Assembly: GCF_026745355.1 (NCBI RefSeq)
Contig: NC_079206.1
Location: 5,167,044-5,231,043 of the forward strand
Direction: 5' to 3'
From: Beta vulgaris subsp. vulgaris
Lineage: Eukaryota; Streptophyta; Magnoliopsida; Caryophyllales; Amaranthaceae
DNA length: 64,000 bases
In this document: positions 48,401-58,600 of the stretch, one piece after another
Layout of the letters: each line of letters begins with the position of its first letter
Position numbering within the stretch: position 1 is the first letter of the stretch
Made by a program: the position numbers and the translations under genes
Notes under the pieces: model-generated
The model's database searches: none
Told to the model about the DNA's origin: nothing
The model's input: only the letters and a program-made list of their open reading frames with translations

Positions 48401-50969
48401 GGTTCAAGCCTTTACATAAACAATTCTTCTTCTTACGTGGATAGAATGTTATTGGACGAGGGAGGGTGACACGTGACACATATACGTTCTTAGGAACGCC
48501 TTTTAATATATTAGTATAGATATCTTTAATTACATGAGTATAATTTATAAATATTTGATATTTTGAAATTTACAAATTTTGACAAATTGGAAACATTATT
48601 CCCTCCAAGTCTTTTCATTTTTTTCATATCTATAGCCTACCCCACTCCCTCAACTTGACATATGATTTTTTATTACTTTTTTTGTGGGCTATCTTCAAAC
48701 TACGTTTTGCAATGAGCTATTTTCTCATCTCTTTTCTTTGTGGGGTTGGAAATGGACCTACATTCTTCTTTTATTTGACGAGTAAAGTTCCATTAAGATG
48801 TCCTCCTACCCCCTAGATATGGTCAATCATGCGGGCTAATTCAGCCCAGTTCATCTTGTGGGCCGTGTGGATCGGGCTCGCTAGAAGCCCAATTCAATTC
48901 AACTCGAACCTTCAAATTGGTGGGTGGGTCGTGGGCCAGGTTTCTTGAACCCGACCCACTAAAGTTCGTTACTAAAACCACCCAGTCCGGACCGTGAAAT
49001 CGGTTCAATTCGGCCCATGAACCGGACCAGCCCAATCCAAGTAAATATTCAACCAAATTGTGTATATTTTAATCAGATTGTATATAATTTAATCAAATTG
49101 CATAATTATATTATAATTCAATCAAATTCAAAAATAATGAAATTTTTCATTAATATTAATAATTGTATATATTCTAATTTATTTTAAATGTTTTATGTAA
49201 CAATAATGAATAATTTCAATGATTAAATAATTTTGAAAAAAAACTAAAAATTTCTCATGTCGACCCACTAACCCGGTCCAGCCCACTTGGCCCACGAACC
49301 ACCAGAACTGCTTCTCGAATCGTGAAAACCGGTAACAGACCGGTGTGGGCCAAGAATTTTCAACCCGCGGACCATCTCCCCCCATCACGGTCCGGTCTTG
49401 GGCCGTGAAAATCCCAGCCCGCACCAATAGCCATCACTAATACCTCCAATGTTTCATGAAAAAATACTTTCATTAAGTAGATATAAACTTTAACTAAGCT
49501 AATTAAGCTTGGTTTAGTGGTAAGAAAATAACTTTTTAATTTTAAAGTTGGGGATTCGATCCCCATTAAGGCACTTTGGGAGGGGATTTTCCCTTACCAT
49601 CCAATATTCTCTCACTATCAATTATTTATTCTGTCCACATTCTCGATTCATAATTCATAAAGACAATATAAATACTATCATCTGAAATCTTGTTATATTC
49701 ATTATAATACGTATTTTCAAAAGAACAGCTTTTACTAATTTTTGTGAACACACAATAAAAGATGATGAAGATCAGATGTTCACCTTAAGACCATGAAGAT
49801 CCAAATGGGGCAAATAATTTAAGACAAAGTGAGTAGTATAATACGATCTTTTATGGTTTTAGTCTTTTAGATAATCGTTCGATTTTCCTCATACAGAAAA
49901 AAGATAATTGTTTGAGTTTAGAAGGAAAAATTATTTATATCAATTACTTTCTATTTTAAGATATTCTTTTATTTATCTTAATATCAATTTCAATCTCTAT
50001 AGAATTGTTTTATGGAACTTGTGAAATCACATAGCACCAAAATACTTTTTATTTTATAAAACGTCATGCACAAAAAAGGAAATAGCGAGTACTCAGTAGT
50101 GACGTGACTTCATGGCACCGTACGAAAAGGTGAATTTTTTCCTAAAACCTTAGGACACGAAATTGAAATTATTGAAACTATGAGACACAAATGTCATTTC
50201 ACTAAACCTCATAAAACGAAAGTGGACATCATCGTTAGTGATAAGTAAGTATACAAGAAGTTTGGCATTCCTAGCAAGTTGGCAAATAGTTTGAGGTGTA
50301 TTGATATGGTTCATACATAATGATGACACCAATTTTATCCAAAAATGCAAAGTCAACAGAAGTTTTAAGTTCATCAAGAAAAGTAAAGATTATTCTAAAC
50401 CAAATTTTTTTTTTAAAAATAGATTAAACTAGTCACCGAAAGAAATTAATCACGTCACTCTTGGATTAATTTTCTTTTTAATATTCGGCTTGCCATTGTC
50501 TGATGTTAATTTAAAAGTAGGCGGTTTCTTACAAGACAAACTCGCTGTAAACATGTAGTTAAACAATATGACTTGTTAAAATGGACAGGTATTGAATGCA
50601 TTTGTACATGGTGACGAAAATTTGTTCAACAACTACCCGGAATTACAAGAAGCTTCAGTATGGGTATACTTCCATTCAAGCATTCCTGAATTTAACAAAG
50701 TAGAGTGCTGGGGCCCATTGAACGACGCCGTGGATCCGACGTCGAAAAATAAGAAGAGGATGATGATGATAAATGATGAGCAGGATAAAGAAGAAGAAGA
50801 AGAAGCAAGTAGCTCAAAATGGGAGATGTTAGTTCCTTGCACGAAACCATGTAGATGTTGCTTTCCACCTACAAGTTTGATTCCTTGGACTCCTTCACTA
50901 TCACAAGAACAGCAACAAGAGCAACAACTTCCTGGAGACGTTTCGATCCCGCCACCTGGGACTCGCTAG
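45499..50969 (+). CDS. SGR: STAY-GREEN protein (chlorophyll a Mg-dechelatase)
   Basis: Exons 45499-45627, 45788-45961, 47642-47809 and 50589-50969; all phases zero, 283 aa. The enzyme removes Mg from chlorophyll a in the plastid, starting chlorophyll breakdown, and recruits other catabolic enzymes at LHCII. The N-terminal ~45 residues are Ser/Lys-rich like a transit peptide. The core is diagnostic: RLFGPAIFEASKLKVLFLGV, LPRTYTLTHSDITSK, QLQGWYNKVYRDEVVAEWKK, HCHISGGHFLLDL, NAFVHGDENLFNNYPELQEA. The C-terminus keeps the Cys-rich motif CTKPCRCCFPPTSLIPW, present in SGR and absent from SGR-LIKE. The ATG at 45499 is preferred over the in-frame one at 45460 because it gives the family N-terminus MSTLTTS. 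One difference inside the core is Cys in LLDLCAPLRYYIF, where relatives usually have F-A-R. Introns 2 and 3 are enlarged by transposons. Confidence 0.96.
46683..46885 (-). mobile_element. tRNA-derived SINE in SGR intron 2
   Basis: Flanked by an exact 18-bp duplication TTATCTCTCATTGTTTAT (46665-46682 and 46886-46903). On the minus strand the head has A box TAGCTCATGTGGTAGAGC and B box GGTTCGATCC, and the 3' end is an A-rich tail. This is a textbook SINE of 203 bp. Confidence 0.93.
47059..47163 (+). repeat. Segment duplicated between SGR introns 2 and 3 (copy 1)
   Basis: The phrases TAAACTAGTCA(T/C)CGAAA, TTTTTAATATT(A/C)GGCTTG and TTTAAAAGTAG(A/G)C(A/G)G appear in the same order here and at 50421-50524. 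The copy is followed directly by the small Helitron. Confidence 0.75.
47166..47488 (+). mobile_element. Small non-autonomous Helitron in SGR intron 2
   Basis: The 3' end is clear: hairpin CCCGGAGCAACGCCCGGG, then CCCAAGTACTAG ending at 47488, with T next. The 5' end is provisional. Homology to the duplicated segment stops at about 47165, and ATTAAAAGGCG there resembles the start region of the related element at 48520. A tRNA-like stretch (GGTTGAGATGGTA and GGGTTCATATC on the minus strand) lies inside. Confidence 0.65.
48183..48520 (-). mobile_element. Small non-autonomous Helitron in SGR intron 3
   Basis: On the minus strand it starts A|TCTATACTAATATATTAAAA (at 48520) and ends hairpin CCGGGGCATCACCCGG, TCTAAACACTAG, then T (48183/48182). 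Both borders fit the A|T target rule. It contains a tRNA-like stretch (TATGGTGGAGTAATGGTT with GGGTTCAAGCC) on the plus strand. Confidence 0.85.
48818..49437. mobile_element. GGCCC-rich hAT-like MITE in SGR intron 3
   Basis: Inverted ends ATGGTCAATCATGCGGGCT and AGCCCGCACCAATAGCCAT enclose sequence rich in GGGCC, ACCGG and GACC words. The AT-rich middle (about 49040-49250) may be a later insertion. A target duplication was not found. Confidence 0.55.
49498..49605 (+). mobile_element. tRNA-derived SINE (partial) in SGR intron 3
   Basis: A box AGCTTGGTTTAGTGGTAAG and B box GGGGATTCGATCCCC lie 35-40 bases apart, followed by CTTTGGGAGGGG. Similar in build to the SINE at 40468-40682 (CTAGTGGTAAGG). 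Tail and duplication not resolved. Confidence 0.55.
50421..50524 (+). repeat. Segment duplicated between SGR introns 2 and 3 (copy 2)
   Basis: Partner of 47059-47163, with about 20 percent visible differences. It ends about 65 bases before SGR exon 4. Confidence 0.75.
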
Positions 50970-51121
50970 AACATTGAAAATTTGATTATTCATGATTGAT
51001 TTTGTATATAATTAGAATTTTTATACTAGGTAAATTTAATATAGTGTTATTATGTTATATGTGTATGTATGTCTACCAAGAATTTGGTGGGACAAACTAC
51101 AAAGGAGCCTTCGGGACTTTG

Positions 51122-51485
51122 GTTATGTTCAGTTTACCTTATTTTTGCTTATTTCAGATCTAATCAGATCAGATCAGATCAGATCAGAAAAAATAAGTTC
51201 AGATCAGATCAGTTCAGATCATGCTTATATTTAAAAATCATTATATCTTTCATTACATATTAGTAAAATTATAATAATTGAATATTAATAAAGTACTCAC
51301 TGAGACGAATCAAACAAGACCCCACATGACTATATTTTTTCTTATATATTGAGAAAAATCTAAAAGATAAGATCGTGTAATCAGAAAAAATAAGTTCAGA
51401 TCAGATCAGATCAGATCAGAAATAATAAGTTCAGATCAGATCAGATAAGTTCAGATCAGAAAATTTCAGGTGAACTAAACATAGC
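51122..51485. mobile_element. MITE with GATCA arrays, flanked by CTTTG
   Basis: Ends GTTATGTTCAGTTTACC and GGTGAACTAAACATAGC are inverted repeats. Both sides show CTTTG (51117-51121 and 51486-51490). Arrays of CAGAT / TCAGA lie at each end of the interior (about 51160-51220 and 51390-51460). The middle (about 51229-51375) resembles Stowaway interior sequence in reverse (GAATCAAACAAGACCCCAC). Confidence 0.65.
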
Positions 51486-51490
51486 CTTTG

Positions 51491-52681
51491 TCAAATAACT
51501 CTAGCTCGTTATCACTACAATTATGGCAATTATGGCTTTTGTACAAACACGTTCGTTGTTTTGGGAGTTTAAGAGGCTCCCGATTAATGACGATATATTT
51601 AAAAAAATTGACGAGAGTAAGTTTACCTTTGAATTGTTTTCTTAGAATGGTCTTATTTTTGGATTAACGCAAGGACCGTCTCTTTCTTGAAAGTTTCATC
51701 TTAACTTAATTACGTACTTTAATCGGTTAAATCTAATTCATGTGGATTCAACTCCAACTTGATCATGTATGGATCAAGACGAACTTTTATCGAAAAAAAT
51801 CACTGTGTTCCAGTCAAGGTGTTGAAAAAAGTCATGTGTTTCAGTCAAGGTGTCGAACTGAGCCTAATTTTTGGATCGAAATTTGGGCTCAAACTCTAGA
51901 GATATTACAGATTAAATCTTTTCACCAAAATCTAATGTTTCATTATTAATCTTTTCACCAAAAATCCAGATACTAAAACATTTTAGGCACAAAGCCAACT
52001 AGAAAGATTCTAATCAGGATTTAGATTGAATTGAATCAAATTTAGAAAGATACACACTACAACATATTGAATCTCAAAAATTCAAACAAGAACAACTTTA
52101 TTAAGATGAAGAGAACATAGCCTCGGATAAAAGTTGCTCAAGTATCGTCAATACATTCTTTAACCTTCGACCACTAATTTAGATGAGAGTAATGAAATAC
52201 TTCATATGGGAAAAAAACGTAACAGAGAGGAAGGCCTGTGCAATGAGCACAGATATAGCTATTTGTGACAAATAATAAAGAGTATGATGGATCATCTTAT
52301 TTACAAAAGGTTGGACGTTTAACACCATGGTCTGCCATCTTTGGGCACCTATGGAGATATATTATATATTTTATCAGTATAACAAGGGAGTTAGCAAGGG
52401 TGTAACTCCCATTCTATACATATAATCAAACATATATGAGCAATTTCCATCTATCATAGTGACAAAATCGTTGAGCTCCACAATCTTCGAGTTCAGATAC
52501 AAGTTAGCAAGTGAGGCTTCAGCAGACCAAAAGTTGTAGGGCTTGCCTGAAGAAGACAAATCGCCGTCATTTTTCTATTCCGCACAGCCGTATATGGAGC
52601 CTTCAAGAGATGAGCGATCTCTTGTTGCTGATTAATACATTGTTTAAGCTTTCCACTAAAAACTAGCAATGGATGTAGATG
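51491..52681. other. Intergenic between the convergent SGR and FZR genes
   Basis: No gene or complete repeat recognised. A short duplicated phrase (CAGTCAAGGTGT at 51812 and 51843) is the only local repeat noted. The 3'UTR of the minus-strand FZR gene probably lies in about 52300-52681. Confidence 0.4.
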
Positions 52682-55600
52682 TCACCGAATTTGAGCTCTT
52701 CCGAGTGTTAAGAATCCAAGCTCACTGTCCGTGTTCTGAATGTACAGCATGAGGTTTCATTAAGACATTGCAACAACAAACAGTAGAAACATCTACGTAC
52801 AGACAGATGGCCACTCCACTCACTGCCAGCAACACCATCTACAACTATGACGTCCAAACATCACCACCACCCACAACCCGCAACCATGATTACCAAAATC
52901 ACGTTATATGCCACTAAAATCTACAACCTCATGCACACCATACGATGTTCAAATACCGTTGAATCCCATACATATAACTCTTACTCATAAATAACCCCGG
53001 AAAACACAGATACCACATACCACCTTTGTTACAAATGAATAATCAACTAGGACGGAAATAAAGCATTGGGTCGAACTTTGTAATAGCTATGAATAATCCT
53101 CGACTCTTAGGAAAGGGTAGTATGTTCTTTTTTGAAAAGATTAGGTTCAGAATTTTTAGAAGAATCTTATACGGAGGAAGAGAAAGTTCTTTCTTTGATC
53201 TTACCAAGGGATTCTTCTACTTCACTATACACTTTGCTTTTCGCCATAAGGAAAAAGAAAATAGTAAAAGAATGAGAGAGGAAGAGTAAAAGTATGAGAC
53301 AAAATAAAAAAATGAACTAGAAATAAACACATCCAGGTTTGATTGGACGAAAGGTGTGGAGGGCCCACTTATAAGAGTGGTAAAAATTGTTTGTAAATTA
53401 ACAAAACATTGTCCAAGAAGGAAAGTGCGTAGATGAGCGGAGTACCATCTAATCATTTCCAAATATCATCTGATTATTTGCAGATGCATTGAGGAAGGAC
53501 TAGCAAATAAATCCAATGTATTATGAGCTTGTCCAACAAATATTACATTTAACCGACCCCCAAATCCTTAAGTCACCATGAAATATCACTCCATTATAAG
53601 AAAATTGTCAAGAGTTTGGAGATAGTTTCGCAAAAAAAATTACAGAAGGCACCTCACATTTAACTATAACCAGTTCTAGATGTGAGGCTAGGAATAACCC
53701 CCTAACATCCCAGACATAAACTTTCGTGGTTACATACGACCATCGAACTCCCAAGTTTAAATGAACAAAGACCATCAAATCCCATAAAGAAGCTGACATT
53801 ACTCACCACCAAAATCCCCAAGTCAAAATGAACAAAGATCACCAACCCCCAGAAAGAAGCTGAAGTTTTTCTTCTCCCACAACATCAGAATCCAGAAAGG
53901 AAATGAAACTGTTACGTATTTGCTGATATGCACTTTGGAAACACTCTGCAGGCTTTACCCACGTTCAATTTCATGATGTAAAAAGTAGGAGTTCAACCAT
54001 TCAAAGGAGATATTAGGCTGAAACAGAGGAGATAAGGGAAGAGGGAAAGCATGACAAGAGAAAGAATAGAGGAAGGAGAGGAGACTAGAATGCCCAAACA
54101 TGAGATGTTATCACTATACCCTAGTTTTTCCTTCTTAAACAGCTTTTCTCAGAAACTGATAGTGGTTTTAGCCTAACAATTCTCAGGAGTTCGCACATTA
54201 GCGTTACAAATGTTAAAACAAATAACAACTTGAGCACATAAATCACACCGACAAATATACAAGAAAATACACTGCAGTCTCACAGTATCTGTTCTTTATG
54301 TATCAGCAGGAAAAAAACTGCAATTTTTAATGATAATTAAAGCATATTATCTCAAGCATTTGACATGAAGAAGATAACTGACCTGAGACTTGGAAGAAGG
54401 GAAGACATTCCAAAATCTGAGTGTTTCATCTCCTGCTCCAGTTACAATGGTCTGAAAGCACGAGACATCATCAATATATAATTAAGAAAAAACGGGAGAG
54501 ACTGCCAAATGAACATTTGTACATCCATGAAATAATCATAAGAAGAGTGCAACACTTGGGCTCCGTGGACGTAAAATATTTAATGTAAAATGATTTTTCA
54601 TGTAAAACATTTTATAATGGAAAATTCAATTGCAAAGCTAATTTTCCTTTGTTTGGTTCGATGTAGAAATGGAAAAAAGAAAAATGGACAGGGAAGGGAG
54701 AGGATGTATAAGAGGAGAGTAAAAGGCTGCTAAGGAGGAGGGAGGAAAATGTGTTTTTCCTTCTTTTGGAAAGAAAAAAGATTTTCACCTATACAAGAGC
54801 TCTCCCCTTGATGTGTTTTACACCTCTTACCAAACCAAATAACAGAAAAGGAGAGGAAAAGGAAAACCCATTTTCATGGAAAACATTTTACACCTTACCT
54901 AAATGGAGCCTTACTCCTGAGGAGAAAAAAAGGGTGTTTAAGCAAAAACAAGAGTGATATGTAGTGGAAAATCACCTGCCCATCTGGTGAAATTGCAAGA
55001 TAGAGAACCCTGTAAGTATGTCCTGTGAGAGTTGCCAACTGCAGTAGCAAAAAAGATTGTGAGTAAATAGTGACCAAAATCAAATAAAAGGGTATTGGCC
55101 ATAGGCTTAAATTTGTACCTTTGACATGCTAGGATATCTCCAAACAATTATCTGGTTTTGGGAGTAACCATGAGTGCTGACAAGTTCATTGACATTTTTA
55201 GACCACACAAGATTGCAAACCTGCAGAGAAAATGAAATCAATCTCTCGAAACTGCTGTCATGCAATGCACATTGCGCAATATTGAAAGCATTTAACATAC
55301 ATGAGAGCAATAAAGAAAATTTGCCAATTACTACCTATTCAATCAATCATTGGTAAACTATTTCCTTCTTGAAAAAAAATTGTAAACCATTGCCTTTTCA
55401 AACACTTTATTGGGGTTTTGTCCCAAAAAAAAAAAAAACCACGGAAATCCGGAAAGTGGTAGGAATAGTAAATGTGAAGTATTGAAAAAGTAGCACTTTG
55501 AAATTTTTTTAGAAAAAAGATACAAGTGACGACATGAGCTATTGAATAGGTAATACTTGACAATATTCTCCTAAATCTGAAAACATTCAGGTGGTTCTGG

Positions 55601-58600
55601 CTCAAAATTGTGGTTTTGGGCTTTTGGCCCAAAAGAACCAATAAGAGCAACATTAAATGTCAACTGTTTGAAAAGGTAACTATTTACAACTATTCTTTGA
55701 CAAGGTTATAAGTCATGGACTAACCTAGTGGATATGTAATATTTGGCAAAATAACCATATATTGCACTTTTATAACTCAGTATACAGACTGGAAGCATTG
55801 TAAAACATCTAGACAATTTTTTTGTCTATAGCACATTTCTACTCTACACATAAGATGATCATTAGAGAGAATATACAAATTTCAAGATTTAATCAAACAA
55901 GAGCCAAGTTCAGAACCTTAAGTTTCAATGTAAGCAATCTTTGTATCCTTCTCAACACTAATAAACTGAATAAATTATTTTACGAGCTAAACACTAGAGA
56001 ACAGAAGAAATAGGAATGTCAACATTATAGGAGGAAGGGGGCAGAAAGGAGCAAAAAGAGAGACATAGACAACTCCAGAACATAATTCTAAAGCATATGA
56101 ATTATAAAAGGCAGATTATCCCTTATTACCAATTACCATGCAGTTGACATTTTAGCCACTTTCCGAGGTAACCTTTGAGTGGAAAATTGTCATTCAATTG
56201 GACAGAAGTACTAAAAGTACTATTTATTATATTACCAAGACAAGTGATTAGATTCTTTTCCCTCTACATTGCGATTCTCTCTCCACTCTCTTTAGATCTC
56301 TCCTTCTCATCATCACCATGACCTGATATACCTCTTCTCTCTCTCCCTCACCTCTCAGCATCGCCACCTATGTAGCACGGAAAGGACGAGGTTTTAACAA
56401 TGAAAATATTTGAAAAGCTAGATAGTTTCATCTTCCGAAGATTTTCTAGCTTCATTAACATGAAAAACAAGAAAAACCTGAGTTGCAGATATTTCCTTGC
56501 TTCATAAATCACCACCACCTAGCTCCTTTCACTCAATTCTCTCTCTAGCATCTCATCTATCATTACCCACCACTGAACCTCTTTTGCCTCTTGAACCTCG
56601 CGTGACCATCACCACCATCAAACTGCTCTTCGGGGACACCTCTAACCATTGCTAGATCCATAGGTGGTGAACACATTATATTCATAGGTACTAGAGAAGC
56701 TTATCTACAATTTCAGGTTAATGGGTACTATAACCATATTAGGGCTTCTAAAATTTGAGCCATTTCCCCCGTGAACAACTCTTTCCTTCTCATTTTTCTC
56801 ATCTTGAGTTGACCGGAATGCAAATGGACAACCACAATTTGTTGCTTGGTGATTCCAAAGCATTACTTTCTCTGCTGGAACTTACTCGCTCTACTCGGCT
56901 TCAAAGACGTATTCAGAATTTCAGACAGCATTATAAAGGCTTTTGAGTTTACGAGACAGCTATGGTAGGACCACAACAGCTGCACATCATTTGCATTGCC
57001 AGCAAAGTGGTTTTGCACCTTTATCGCAGTCGTGACTGCATCCTAAATTTAAGACCATAACCCGTTCTCTCCCTTTCTCCTTGTTACTATAAGATTTAAA
57101 GTTCAATAAGATATGAAGGAAGGATATTCGAGATTTTACTTCTTAGTTTGTTTCCACTCCGCCTTCCTCCCACTCTTGTTTATTTTAATTTTTTCCCTTT
57201 GGTTCAAGGACCAAGAGATGGAGGAGAATATTTAAAATTAGTGTGGTTGCCCTGTTTTGGTGGTTATGGGACCGGGGTTATCATAGAGGTAGAAAGAATA
57301 AGGCTCCTCAGGAGTCATGAGAAGAGCCATCCGGGAAGCTGCTCAAGACAAGGGGTTCTAGGTGGGGTTGGTGATGACGAGAGTGATAGAACGGAAGAGA
57401 GGGCAAACATGGTAGAGATTAAAGATATGAATCTGGAAATTTAATGAGTAACACCATTAGTATTCCTCCCAATTGACGAGAATAAACCTCTTCGAGGTTT
57501 CCTCAGGGAATGGCTAATATATTAGGTCAGTGTGAGAAATGACCTGTGGCTAATATGTTAGGTCAGTATGAGAAATGACCTGTGGCCAAAATGTTAGGTC
57601 AGTGTGAGAAATCCCAACTGCACCAGACTATGGGATATATATCCGAAACAAACCCATCCTTCTCTATAATGCAAATTCCAAACATGACCCTTATCAAGAA
57701 GGGAACATATCAATTTAAATTGCTAAAGACATCTTATTTCAGTTCGTGAATTCTAGAAGATTCTTCTGGTTCTTAAAGTATAGGCAAAATTCCATTTTAA
57801 CAAAACATAAAAGCAAAAGAGATTTGGTGTTAAATGATGTCGATAGAGTTTCTTGATTTTCTCACTTCCCCCCCCCCCCCCTTGCAGGAAAAAAAAAGCG
57901 ACATATTTCTTAAATGGATGTCTTTCTCCATCCTCATACTTTTCTTGCTTCTTCTCTCTTCATCTCCACACTTTTTCTTACCTTTCTCCTTCCACTATTC
58001 TTAATCTATGGGAAAATCCAAAGCCAGAAACTTTCTATGGACTACAAAGAGTATCGTGTGATTTTGAATTTGAACCTTTTAGACAAATAAATTTTCATAT
58101 TAAGAAAGGCATTAATACTAAACTTTTTGAGCTTGCAATTAACAATTTCTATTTTAGCTTGCAACCTGAACTACATGCAAACATACGACAACTACGTAAA
58201 CTTTGCTAATAGATAGAGATACTTTATTATTCAGAGACACAAAGATCTTTGTTTCCAAACAAAAAACATTGTAGAAACATAGAGCAGTGTCGAGTCTTCT
58301 CAACGAGCTACTGCTAGGATGTTACCTGATTTTGGTAGCTTATCATCAGGTACTAATTAGGTTGCTAGAATTAGAAGAAAAAACTGAGCTCCCCTAAACC
58401 TAAAAGCCATCACTCTCCCAACCCTAGCAGGTAGCAACTCTCTCCCCAAGAGAAATAGCACACACATATATGCACAAAGGAAATTTTATGAGAAACTTAG
58501 TACGACCAATCCATGCATGTTCCAAAAGCTTCACTACCACTTGCCAGCACCAATCCATAGTGTTTTGACACTCTTCGACAGCCAATGATATTGACTTCAT

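Noticed and set aside
53089..53289. 66-codon basic frame resembling an organelle ribosomal fragment
   Set aside because: No recognisable motif, and it lies in an FZR intron; similarity was only compositional.
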